From assembly GCA_014526335.1 (NCBI GenBank), contig JACTAT010000016.1:3903722-3967721 (forward strand): a stretch of DNA of 64,000 bases, written 5' to 3'. Both the position numbers and the translations under genes were made by a program. This stretch comes from Chrysaora quinquecirrha (Eukaryota > Cnidaria > Scyphozoa > Semaeostomeae > Pelagiidae). The notes under the pieces were generated by a model, which saw nothing but the letters and a program-made list of their open reading frames with translations, searched no databases and was not told the DNA's origin. Positions 1-11,534 of this stretch are shown in pieces (position 1 is the first letter of the stretch; each line of letters opens with the position of its first letter).

Positions 1-123
1 GCCTTAGTAAATGGAAAACGCTATAAAGGCTTTAACTACATTATTTCCTGGAATTCCCGTTTGAAAATTACATGCAAAGAAACCCTGTTTATATAAAAAA
101 TAGTTACAAAGCATAAAACTTAC

Positions 124-356
124 TTCGAATCTGATATCGTCAAGCGATCTGTTTGGCCAGGAGAAAAGACATAACTTGATTTATAAGTTGGTGAGAGGTT
201 CTGCATTTCGAGATTCAGTCTTTCTGGCGATGGATTAAATGTAGAACCAAAGAAAACCGCCTTGCAGTTCTCTGAACAGATATGTGCGATTGTAGGCAGA
301 TTGTGATTGAACAAAGCTGCGATAAAAGCGCCCTGAGATCGTTGGAGAAATCTTTC
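124..356 (-). CDS. Possible exon of an unknown gene at the left edge
   Basis: This 233-base block is bounded by a fair acceptor (ggttgcag, ending at 357) and a strong donor (GTAAGT from 123) and is open throughout in the frame ERFLQRSQGAFIAALF...TISDSK. I do not recognise the protein. The rest of any gene would lie left of the window or in small exons I could not find. Confidence 0.25.
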
Positions 357-719
357 CTGCAACCACGAAGCCTTTGTGAAGTTGCTGGATTGATGCCTTT
401 GAGAAATTGTATCGATCGCTTTGTACAACGCCAAAAAGCAAACTACTTGCTGTGTTTCTGTGAGCGTTTGTGAGAAATTTAAATTGCTGGATATTTTGAA
501 TTTGATAGAACGCTGAAAAGGTTTTTAAAATCCTCGAAACAGGGAAGCTGTTATTTAGTCTTGCTTCAGAGCTGCTAGGTTACCTTGCTTCAAAATAATA
601 TTGATGTTATGAAAGATTTATTATGCCACTATGATAACGAAACCGCGGTTATGAATAAGAGTTCTGATTAAAGTCTTTCTTTAATCAATGCCGTGATGAA
701 ATATTCAGTGAAAATCTAA

Positions 720-1165
720 GAAAGGAAAGTAATGATGATGTTGATGGTGGTCATGATGATCATGATCATGATGATAATGATGACTGTAGCAATGACGATA
801 TGTAACAATGACAATGAAGTGGATGATGATGATGATAATGATGATGATCATAATAATGATTATGATGATACAACACTGATGATAGTGATAACAATCATGA
901 TCATGATGATTATGATTATGATCATGATGATTGCACCGATGACGACGATGATGATGATGTTAATGATGATGATGATCACAATCATGATCATGATGATGGA
1001 AAAACGATAATGATAGTGATCATTATCATTATCATGGTGATTATGATTATGATCATGATGATAGTATCGATGATGATGATGATGATCGATGATGATCGAT
1101 GATGATTATGTAATGATGATAATGATTGTCATGGTAATAATGATGATGATGAAGACGATGATGAT
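720..1165 (+). repeat. (ATG/GATGAT)n trinucleotide tract
   Basis: An imperfect ATG/ATGATC array just beyond the 3' end of OS9. It creates a Met/Asp-rich ORF that is not a gene. Confidence 0.9.
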
Positions 1166-1526
1166 CAAGAAATAAACATTGGTAACGGTGCATCACAAAA
1201 CATGCCAGACAAGGAATGAAGGTGAAAAACATTTAAGCATAACAGCACAAGCAGATGTTAAGCTAGAAACACACTATGTTAGTGAATTTGCGGAACATTC
1301 GGTTTGTGAAGGAACCGCGATATCTAATAGATCGATTTCTCAGCTAACGAACACGTGTTAAGAACATTCAAAGCATTATGTCTCTCAAAATATATGGCGG
1401 TAGCGTAACATTTACACTGAAAATCTGAAGCATTTTGGGATAAAAATATATGACATCACTCAGTGATAATGGTGACTCTTTACAAACGGCATTGAAAATA
1501 ATAAATAATTTTAACTCTTGCTTACG

Positions 1527-4500
1527 CTATAATAGTGGAATTTGATTATCATTTTGCTCCTCAGTTCTTTCAACTTGTTCATTATTGCCATCTTGGTTAT
1601 AAACAAATTTATAATTGTCTTCAAGAGTTGCATGTCTTCGTTCTTCCTTAACCTTTTCCTCTCCGCCACCCTTTAATAAATAACAGAAAGAGGCAAATAA
1701 GCTTGGTGAAAATCAGCTAGCAGCCCGGTACTTGATATCTTTTGGGTAGTATGTGCTGCCCAAAAGGGTATCAAGATTTTCGTTGGGCAATTTCAAGCAA
1801 TAATATGGCCTAGAAAGTCATGTTACTTTCATATTTCGCTTGTTATTGGCCATAATATAAGGTCTTGAAGGCAGCGTAGTGAAGTGGTTAGCCATTGCGC
1901 GATTTGTGCTCAAGATCAGCGGTTCAAATCCAGGCTAGGGAGCACAAATTACAAGGTGTAAAACCTTAGCTCTCTGTGACTTGGATGATCATGTAAAATG
2001 GTGAGCCCGTCTCAATTGGGATGTTAAAGAACCACTGCGGACGTAAACAACCCTGGCAGTGACCACCCTCAGTGCCAGTGAAGAGGACGACCTGGCGTTG
2101 ATATTCCAAAATGACTGCCGTGCGAATGAGACCTCAAAAATTAGCCACTTCAGCCAGCAGTAGAAATGGAATGTTGCCAGGAACTGGAAAACAGCACAGT
2201 CTGCGTCTAAGTAACGAGTGGATGGGTCTGGAAACATCCCCGTCCGCGGCCGTCCCCGTTCAGCCATAAGTCATGTATCCCCACGGGGTAAGAGACCTCT
2301 AGAAAGTATTTAATTAGCAATATAACATCGTACTCACCAGAAGATTAACAAGCATATCTTTGAACTGCGTTGCAGTATCCTGATTTAGTAAGGTAGATTC
2401 ACCTTCTTCTCCCATCTTTGACATCTGTGCATCATTGGTGATTATCTTTATCTTAATATTAGCTGTAGAGATGAAGTAGATTTAGGATTAATGCATTTAA
2501 GAAACCGTGGTCACAAGAAAACTTTGTACGTCCTGACCCAATAAGTAACTCAGCAAGAAATTCAGAAGGATACACGTTTTTTACAAAGAGCCTAGCTCCA
2601 GGCCTAGTGCTTCATGTTCCTTATTTTTAGTCTTCTTTTGAGTCAATTTTAGTTCCAAAAGTTTCTTAATAGTTCCTTAATTTAACTACATAGTCAGTGT
2701 CATGACTATTATACAGAGACATTTGTATGTAAGTAAAACTCAAGACTAGTTGAGAAACATTTGATACATGCGTAACGTAAAGTGTATGTGATTTTTGACT
2801 GCAAATGAAAGGAAACGGCTATCTAACTCTTGATTGTTTGCAGTGATAAAAGTAATCAACATGGAAAAGTTCCTTAATGATTTTCTCTTTAGTAGTATAA
2901 GTTCTTTAAATTTTCGGGTCTTCTACATGTAGGTTCTTTATAAAGTGGTTCTCTATAAAGAAAAAGCATTTACAGGGGCTCATACATACCTCCAACATCT
3001 ACACCAGCTTTCTTTAATTTATCCTTGATCATTTTCTCAATCTTTTTCCCTGCTGATTTCAATCTGTTAGCAGAAGAAGCTGTTCCTCTAATTCCTGTTG
3101 TTTTTCCTCCTCTTCAAGAACCTTCACATCATTTCCTTCGAGCTTAGAAACTCGAACTTTAACTTTGGCAAAACCATCTTTACTTTGGGCCTTATCAATG
3201 TTTTCTCCCTCCTCTGAGTCTGTTTTTCTGAATTGTCTAACCGTTCCTGGGAATTTTTACTATTTTGTGCAGTATTAGTCTCATCTTTTGTTTATTTTCT
3301 TCATTTTTCTTTTTGTTTTGCATCTGCATCAGTTTAATTACTGCATCTAATACCTTATCCTTCTGGGGCTCTTTATCAGTGATTTCTTCTTCGCTGTCAA
3401 TATCTGCGGCATTCTCTGTTGCTTCGTCCAAATGAAGCTGGTCTCCTAGAAAACAAGTAGTTTCTATGTGAAAATGCTGTTTGAGAAACCGCTTGTGATG
3501 AGAATGCAACCAGGCATACAAGTAAGCAAGCAAGTAAGCAAGCAAGCAAGCAAGTAAGCAAGCAAGCAAGCAAGCAAGCATGCAAGCAAACAAGCGAACA
3601 AGCAAGCAAGTAAGCAAGCAAGCAAGCAAGCAAGCAAACAAGCAAGCAAGCAAACAAGCAAACAAGCAAACAAGCAAGCATGCAAGCAAACAAGCGAACC
3701 AGCAAGCAAGCAAGCAAGCAAGCAAGCAAGTAAGCAAACAAGCGAGTAAGCAAGCAAGCAAGCAAGCAGTCAAAGCAAGCAAGCAAGCAAGCAACCAAGA
3801 AAGCAAGCAAACAAGCAAGCAAGCAAGCAAGCAAGCAAACAAGCAAGCAAGCAAACAAGCAACCAAGAAAGCAAGCAAACAAGCAAGCAAGTAAGCAAAC
3901 AAGCAAGCAACCAAGAAAGCAAGCAAGAATGAAAGCAAACAAGCAAACAAGTAATCAAGCAAACAAGTAAACAAGCAAGCATCCAGCAAGCTGATCGGTG
4001 CTTAAAACACAATGCCAATTCGGCTTCACTTTCTGACTTGTGCATTTCGATCCGCATCTGGGTATAAATTATGTTTTAATCAATTGTTTGGGATGTTTAT
4101 ATTCTGAAGAGTGTCAGAAATATGTCCAATGATGTTTTGCTGTTTCTCGCAATTTTGAAAGATCAACTTCATCATTTTAAAAATATGTTACCTGATATGG
4201 CGATACGATCCGTGCCTGGTTTTTTCGCTGCGTTTTTGAAAACGTCTTTTAATATCTGAGTAATTTTCTCAGAATTTCCTGTATTTAAGCTCGACTTTTC
4301 TGTGTTTGCTGCTGTTGTTCCAAAAAGATTTTCATATCGCTTGTCAACGTTTTCACTTATTTCAAGAGCTGCCTTCATTTTGGCGTCAAGGTCGCTGCAA
4401 AGAGAATGCATAATATAAATATAATGTTAATAAATAAATTAAATAAATATGAAAATAAATATATGTATGTTTAAGTTTATGTTTATGTTTATGTTTGTGT

Positions 4501-7500
4501 TTATGTTTATGTTTATGTTTGTGTTTATGCTTGTGTTTATGTTTATGTTTATGCTTATGTTTATGTTTGTTTATGTTCGTTTATGTTTGTTTATGTTTAT
4601 GTTGATGTTAATGTTTATGTTTGTTTACGTTCGTTTATGTTTGTTTATTTTATGTTTATATTTATGTTTATGTTTGTTTATGTTCATGTTTGTTATGTTG
4701 ATGTTGATGTTAATGTTTATGTTTGTTTATGTTTGTTTATGCTTGTGTTTATGTTTTTTAACTTTATGTTAATATACTTATGTTTATATATTATGCCTAA
4801 AATTCTTCATTCTTCAAGCCAAGGACAAACGAGCATTGTTTCTCAAACAATTGAAATTAACTCGTACTTGCTGCAAAATCATACTTTGCAAAGTATACAT
4901 TACATGAAAAAACAAACTTACCGGATTTTCTTTTTATAAGTTTTGATATTCTTCGTAACTTTCTCAATCAATAAATCCAAAGCGTTTGCTGACTTTTGGA
5001 ATTTAACTTTGGCCTTTTTATCGACTAATTTCTGCAGCAATTTCTTGAAACTTTTGATCTGGTCAAGAGCTTTTTTTCTTGTCCTGACATATTGCTTTTC
5101 CAAAACACCCCTCATTCTGCGGTCTTGTTTTCTTAAGAACTCAGCTTTTTCGTCGATTTCTTTCAACTTTTTTTGCAAAGACAAGATATTTTTCACTTCA
5201 GGGCTGTCTGGTTTAACGATGAATTTCTCCCCATTTCTCTCAATGAACCTGCCTTCTGATGAAGCCATATTTTCTCCTTTACTCATCTTATTGTCTGAAA
5301 ACAATTCTTCTGTTTCAACATTAGTTGCTTCTGGCTTGACTTCTTGAGTATCAGCATTGGATGGGTTTCTTTCCGGTTGGTCTTGTTCAGTTTCTGGCTT
5401 TTCCTCTTTGACATAGATATCAGATTCGGTTTCTACAAAAAAATCAAATTCTTGATAAAGCATGGATGATAGATAACCTTAGAGGAATGTTCTGAAATCT
5501 AAACACGGTCAAACATAGAAGATTTCATTACTGTGACCCTTGGAATAAACTGTAAGAAAATCAAGTGGAATAGTTATCGCTCACCAGACCGAAACTACAC
5601 CAAGCCGAGATCGCTCAAACTGGGACTCATAGCTGCTCTCTGGTAGGTCCCCGGGATTTTCCGGGGAAGCTGACCAGTTTTTTAGCTAATCTTATATGAG
5701 TCCCAGTTTGAGCGATCTCATTTTACCTTTGTCAAAGTTTCCATCCTCTCCCTTCTGTTTCATTCTATGAGGTTCTTCAGTTTGAGTAGACTTTTCCAAA
5801 TCTTCCATACGATCTTCCAACTTATCTGCAGGTTCATCCTCTTTATTTAATGATTTCTTTTCAACAGAAGAAGCAATGGCATCAAACATTTTACCAACAG
5901 ATAACAGACCTTTCATTAAATCTGGTAACCCTTTGACTTTCTTGTTTCTGTCATTATTTTGTTCACTTATTTCGCTTTCCTCTTTTAACTTTCTAATTTC
6001 CTCCTCTTTCTTTCTTTGCAACATATCTGTGAAAAATAAGCAAATCTCAACTCCGAGCTCAATACAATAAAATTCTAAGAATCCAATGTGAAATGCTGAC
6101 GAATACAGTATGAAATTAATATGCTGATAAATAGAGTATAAAATAAACATGCTGACGAATGCAGCAAGAAATGAAGATGCTGATGAATATAGTATGAAAG
6201 CAACATGCTGACGAATGCAGCAAGAAATGAGCATGCTAATGGACACAGTATAAAACGAAGATGCTGATGCTGGCAAATACAGTATGAAATGAACATGCTG
6301 ACGAATGCAATATGAAATGAACATGCTGAAGAATGCAATATGAAATGAACATGCTGGCGAATACAATGTGAAATGAACATGCTGACAAATGCAGCAAGAA
6401 ATGAGCATGCTAATGGACACAGCATAAAATGAAGATGCTGACAAATACTGCAAGAAATGAAGATGCTGATGAATACAATACGAAATACAGATGCTGATGA
6501 ATACAGTAAGTTATAAACATGCTGATGAACATAGTATGAAATGAGCGTGTTTACGTAGCACTAACGTATCCAGCAGGCCCCTGCTTCCAAATCTTCTTTA
6601 TGCTTTTGAGTCCATGAAAGAGGTTAACCAAAGCTGTGAGAAACAACGGAGACATCCCTGGGCATACTTTAAAGATTTTTTCATCTGACACTCCTCAGAG
6701 TATAAACGTCAGAAAAAGATCGAAGCAATGGACTACAGCGGAATTAATAACAAGACGTGGATCGAAATACACCAATCAGAAAGTGAAGCCGCATTGGCAT
6801 TGTGTTCTAAACACCAATCAGCTTACGGCAAACAGCGGGAAAACCAATAGAATTAATTGAAGAGTCCAAGTGAGAAAACGAACTCTTTCTGAAGATACTG
6901 ATGAATGTTGCAAGAAATAAGCATGCTAATGGGCAAAGTATAAAGTGAAAATGCTGACCAAGACGCTGACGAATACAGTATGAAATGACCGTGCTGACGA
7001 ATACAGTTCGAAATGAACATGTGGATGAATGTAGTATGAAATTAGCATGCTGACCAATGCAGTATGAAATGAAGATACTGACCAATACAATGGGAAAGAC
7101 CATGCCGAAGAATGCAGTACGAAATGGAGATGCTGACGATTACGGTACGAAATGAACATGCTGACGAATACAGTTCGAAATGAAATAGACATGCTGACGA
7201 ATACAGTATGAATTGAACATGCTGACGAATACATTATGAAATACAGATGTTAATGAACACAGTATGAAATGAACATGCTGACGAATACAGTAAGAAACAA
7301 AGATGTTTATGAATACAGTATGAAGAAGAGTGTCTTGATATTCTACGAAAAGAGCTTGAGCGGTTTCTAATAAAAAACGTGAGTGTACGAGTGAAGCTTC
7401 AAATCCAGATGAAAATGCTTCTAAAGGTAAAAAGAAAAATAACCTAACCTTCCTCCTTTTTCATAAATTGGTCGTACTGGTCTTTGGTCAACGCAGGAGA

Positions 7501-10500
7501 ACATGTGATTTCCTTTGGCTTGACTTTCTTCGGTGGCGTAAACAGCGGATGCTTGCATAGCTCTTTACTGTGCACGGTAATCGTGTAAACGCAGGTTGCG
7601 GGTTCTTCTAATGATACGACGCTATTCGTGACTTCTTCGTTGCAAAAGAACTAAAAGAATCAAAAGAGCAATTCTAATGTATATCCCCGGCGAAAACAAC
7701 ATGTACAGTTAAAGTTAGAGTGAAATTTTCCGTTTCCTGGGCGTTTCAATCAAGTATATCGATTCTATCGATGTCAAGAAACAGTGGGAAAGGCATAGAA
7801 ATTGAACTTAAAATGCACTGCTCATTCATACGAAAGTTCTCACTAGTAACACAAGTATTCAGGCAAAAAGCAAGCACGAGGACCTCAGGTTCCTTTGAAA
7901 ATGTCCTTTGCACAAGTACAAAAAACAGGAAAAAATTCAAAACTTTAATCCGTTCATTTCACATCTCTGGCTGAGGACCGAGATAAGCAACATAAGCAGG
8001 AGATTAGCAGCATTGATGGACTGCTATACTGAAAATTACGATAAAAAGGGAGAAACATCTTCGAAAATACTGAAGCTTACAACATTTAACAATCTTGAGA
8101 ACAAGTTTCAAAGGGTGTTAAAAAATATTTCAGTTCTTCATCAAGATCTTGGAGTTTTGTACGACTTTAAGACTGTTTATAAATGATTTGTTTAGGATTT
8201 GCCGTTGATGTTACCATCATACTAGCCACACTGAATTCAATTAAACTTTACCTTTACTAGGGTCCGTCTTGGCATTCCAGTTAAATCACAATTTGATCCA
8301 TTTGTATAATTTTGAGTGTGATATAAATTGGAGTTTGATTTCGATTTAGAATCCTGTAAGGAAAGTGTGCTTCAAAATTTCATGAAATCTAAAAAACATA
8401 TACAGGAGATCTTCAGGAGCAGATTGACCCTAAAAAAAGCTTGAAAGAGATAATAGAAAAAAGCTATACTAAGTGATCTTGAAAGAAAAATGGCATTTAC
8501 CGTTTCATTCCATTGTTTTTCTGATTCAAATACCCCAAGACTGATAACATCTCCTTGAATAATTCCATTTTCTTGTAAATAGACAAAACAAATATTCAAT
8601 AACAAGAAGCAAAAACAACAGAATCAGTCTGAAAGAAGCTGTTAGGCCCTGGCCAAACAATCAAACATTGTTGGTCCAACATTTTAAATTTGCTATATAA
8701 CAAATGTTTGACTGTTTGGCCACGTCCAAAAACATTGTTGTCCAACATTTTGGAAAAACAAAGCCTTTGCTTTGCTAATGAACAAGCATGGTCAAAATGT
8801 TGCTAGGTGCCGAAATGTTGCAAGTTGTTGAAACATGACAATAACAAAAGAAATGTTTGACAAGACATGTTAGAAAGGCCGCCAAACGACGAAACATTGC
8901 TTGACAAGAAAAAATAAGCAAAATTTGTGGCGTGATGTTTTTGAAAATGTTCAAAAACACTTTATGCTTGATGCAAGCAAAAAATGTTGAACGAGCAATG
9001 TTTTTGGACATGGCCAAATGGTCAAACATTTTGCTTGACAAGCAGATTTGAGATGTTTGACCAAAAATGTTTGATTGTTTGGCAAGAGCCTTAAACAATG
9101 TTTCACAATAAGAAATATGCAAAGTAACCTGCTTCGTGAAATTGTGTTATTTCATTTCCATAGCAAAACTTATATGTCCACCAGCCTTGTGTCTAATGAG
9201 ATGAAAAAGAAAAATATGTTTTGACAAATCATACTACTGTATCTCCAAACAGCAGGCCATGTTATACCAAAGAGCCAAGTAACAAACACAATTAACAGCA
9301 CAGCAATTGATTCAGCTGTTATACCCTGCTCATTTCTCTGTCTTCTCTTGTCCACAGTTGTGACTGGATCTGTCAGGCTTTTAAACTAGATGGGGGGTGT
9401 GGCTCATAGTCTATTTCACACTAGACAAGTACTGGCATTGGAGCCTATAATAGAGGCATCAGGAGACATGAAACTGAAAAAAACAACTCAAAGGCAGAAT
9501 CCGCAATTAAATAAATCAGAAAGCCATGATCCAATAACATTACCCTTGATTATTTGGGTACCCTCTAAAGCACTCTTCTTGATTTCACACTTTGCGTCTG
9601 ACTCAGTGGCGGCGCCAGGGGGGGGAATGGGGGGGACTAGTCCCCCCCACTTTTTCAGAAAGATGGTCTCTGATATTCATGCAAATCCGATGAGAAAATC
9701 GGGGGTAGGCCCACGTTCTGTGAATTGTGTCACAAGATTATTTCAATGTAAGAACAGAAAAAGAAAGGCTGGAAGAAAGTCAGGTCACGATTCTGTTGGA
9801 CATGTAAAACTTCCATATTTGAAATCATATATCAGCTTAAAATTCAAAGAGCATTAGGGCGTCTACCATAAATTCCCATCTTGGAAGCGAATTCTCCGAC
9901 GTTTTCCGACGTTCAACGCTGCTATCAACGGGTGTTGTTTCAAAACATTTTTGCTGAGATTGACTCTCGTAACTATACCCATTTCTTATGTTTCTGTAAA
10001 GGTTTTTTGTGTTGTTCTAATAATGTATGCAGAAAGAGAAATCGAAGGATCCTAAGCCATTTTGAGACCTCAGAAATGACAAAATCCCGGGAGCTTCAGG
10101 GCTTCGCCCCTGGACCCCTAAAGGCGCTGCCCTGGACCGCTGGGGGCTTACAGCGCCCCCAGACCTCCAGCTGTTTTAGGCAAAGGCCTCCGGCCATTGC
10201 TTACGTGCCTTCGGCACGCCATGTTCCCCTACGAAAAGAATCCCCCCCACTTTTTTGGGGCTGGCGCCGTCACTGGTCTGACTTAGTCAATTGCTAACAC
10301 TGGATCAAGCTATGACGTAAGTGAAAATATCTACTTACATAAAATAAGCACTCTCCGTGCAATGTGTTGTTCAGAACTGATGCAACTGTCGCATTGCTTT
10401 CAGCTGTTTTATTGGTCTCATTTTGAATTTTATTTTCATCTTTCCATTTGGGAATCACACATTGATACATCTGTCCATATTTTGAAGATAAATGCAGGAT

Positions 10501-11324
10501 GTTATCTGATAATGGCTCCTGAAGAAGAAAGTGTAAAATTTCATCAGTCAGCTCAGAGCAGAATGGTGTTTGCACCATGGAACTGACGTTAACAAAAAGG
10601 TGGCATTGGTGAGTGTGGGGTATCTGGCCCATCATGGGTAATTTTGAATAATGAATTTCTATGGAATCAGTGGTGAATTTCATTTGTCTGTGAAGTTATT
10701 GATAGAATCTCAGAACAAGATAAAGTTGCTAGACTTGGACCATGGCTGTGACTTTATCATAGCCAGGCAGTGTGCATTTGCATTCCATGTAGCCTATGCT
10801 GGAAATCTCTTGCGTGGAGTGTGAAACTTTATTTGCATACTGGTGTACATATTTCAATAAAAGTTTCTTTATGCATAAAACAAAATTTGGTGTGCATATT
10901 CTCCAATCAAAGCATGGCAGAAACATGAATGGTTCCTCCAGGGTAGCTTGGGCTCAAACCCCAACCTCAATGAGCTTCTGACACTATGAGCCACCTGGAT
11001 TAAAACATTATGCCACAACACCAGCAGCAACAGAAAATATGTCATGTCAACCTTAGCAACCCTCCCACTCCATATCCTGCACCTTTCAACCTATTAGGCT
11101 ATTACCCTCCTTGTACCCCTAAGCACACAACCTTCTAAATGGAAGCTTGGCAGTTATAACATCCATTTAGGCCCTTTTACCTGCGAAAAAATGACTGGTT
11201 TTTTCGTGATTTCAACTCCATATTTTACGCTTTGCAGCTCTTCCAAATCAAAGAAACAGGATACCAATTTACAACCATGAAGTAAAACACTGAAAGCACA
11301 TATTCTTGAGATGAATTTGTACAT
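1527..11324 (-). CDS. OS9: OS-9 endoplasmic reticulum lectin, 12 exons, complete
   Basis: Exons (join, minus): 11324-11181, 10518-10339, 9192-9129, 8571-8501, 8353-8252, 7650-7449, 6026-5727, 5432-4922, 4394-4192, 3445-2990, 2462-2338, 1670-1527. All junctions are GT-AG and codon phases agree. The product is about 834 residues. The first 23 or so (MYKFISRICAF...) form a signal peptide, followed by the family motif DLEELQSVKYGVEI. The MRH sugar-binding domain follows: WW at 112-113, Q125, R182/R183, E203 and Y209 match the mannose-contacting residues known for OS-9. Then come an acidic, lysine-rich linker, a coiled coil (about 355-455) and the conserved C-terminal block (FAKVKVRVSKLEGND, later IKIKIIT). 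In the family this protein binds trimmed N-glycans on misfolded ER proteins and delivers them to the HRD1-SEL1L ligase. The exon at 2990-3445 needs three single-base corrections at A-runs (see findings). The linker makes it longer than human OS-9. Confidence 0.93.
1868..2280 (+). mobile_element. tRNA-derived SINE in the last OS9 intron
   Basis: A tRNA-like head with box A-like (GTAGTGAAGTGGTTAGCC) and box B (GGTTCAAATCC) sequences, followed by a non-tRNA body. It differs from the two other SINE types in the window. Confidence 0.6.
3510..3985 (+). repeat. (AAGC)n tetranucleotide array in OS9 intron
   Basis: About 475 bases of AAGC/AAAC units. Because the period is four, long Cys/Leu/Ala or Lys/Gln/Ser ORFs appear on both strands; none shows any other gene signal. 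Confidence 0.95.
4445..4785 (+). repeat. (TTTATG)n hexanucleotide array in OS9 intron
   Basis: An imperfect TTTATG/TTTGTG array between OS9 exons at 4192-4394 and 4922-5432. Confidence 0.9.
5607..5719. repeat. Inverted repeat beside an OS9 5' splice site
   Basis: Perfect 25-base arms (5607-5631 and 5695-5719) are separated by 63 bases. The right arm begins within eight bases of the donor of the exon at 5727-6026. Related sequence (accgaaact...gagatct) occurs near 46060 and 58020, so this is probably a dispersed repeat. Confidence 0.7.
6095..6545 (+). repeat. About 28-bp minisatellite in OS9 intron, block 1
   Basis: Some 15 degenerate units containing gctgacgaatacagtatgaa. The same unit recurs at 6890-7330 and, inverted, near 28.97 kb. 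Confidence 0.85.
6890..7330 (+). repeat. About 28-bp minisatellite in OS9 intron, block 2
   Basis: Same unit as the block at 6095-6545, separated from it by 345 bases of non-repeat sequence, inside the same OS9 intron. Confidence 0.85.
8645..9090. mobile_element. Harbinger-type MITE (GGCC...CAAAC family)
   Basis: Terminal inverted repeats begin GGCCCTGGCCAAACAATC and end GTTTGGCAAGAGCC, flanked by TTA on both sides (8642-8644, 9091-9093). The inside is full of palindromic AAACATT/AATGTTT motifs. A TTA duplication and GGCC ends fit PIF/Harbinger. It stops 38 bases from an OS9 exon. Further copies lie at 15978, 31570, 45780, 48000 and 59173. Confidence 0.75.
9604..10275. mobile_element. Non-autonomous hAT element in OS9 intron 2
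   Basis: Ends CAGTGGCGGCGCCAG and CTGGCGCCGTCACTG are inverted, flanked by a perfect 8-bp duplication GTCTGACT (9596-9603, 10276-10283). Both features are typical of hAT. G- and C-runs next to the ends can pair. No transposase is encoded. Confidence 0.9.
10940..11035 (-). mobile_element. SINE A fragment
   Basis: Partial minus-strand copy of the tRNA-derived SINE best seen at 30003-30190; it keeps a degenerate box B (ggctcaaacccc) and the ctggattaaaacattatg stretch. Confidence 0.6.
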
Positions 11325-11534
11325 AATATCGCACAAAAACAAAATTTTATTCCAGAACAAGTGGCCTAAAACTTCTTCCTTTCATCAAGATTGACGTATT
11401 TCTGTTTTCATCATGATTTCACTTTTACTGAGAGAGAGGCTGATTTAAAACGAGGTTACAACAAAATGGCTTCTGGTTTATTTTGAATTTCGAGTTTCGA
11501 GCACATCTTGCTTGAATCTTGAGAAGCCTGCAAA
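11325..11534. promoter_or_regulatory. Divergent OS9/QPRT intergenic region, probable bidirectional promoter
   Basis: Only 210 bases separate the OS9 start codon (minus, 11322-11324) from the QPRT start codon (plus, 11535-11537), so both 5' untranslated regions and core promoters must overlap here unless far exons exist. No clear TATA box was seen. On the QPRT side, an ATG in good context (aaaATGg) at 11466 opens a six-codon upstream ORF (MASGLF, stop at 11484-11486). Confidence 0.55.

Noticed and set aside
732..1010. Met/Asp-rich ORF of 92 residues
   Set aside because: Pure by-product of the ATG trinucleotide tract.
3237..4057. Long Cys/Leu/Ala-rich minus-strand ORFs (up to 250 residues), resembling membrane proteins
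   Set aside because: They are translations of the (AAGC)n array. Only the part from 3445 downwards is real, and it is an OS9 exon entered by splicing.
5692..6453. Single 253-residue minus-strand ORF
   Set aside because: Only 5727-6026 is coding (an OS9 exon); the 5' part is minisatellite and the last residues are intron read-through.
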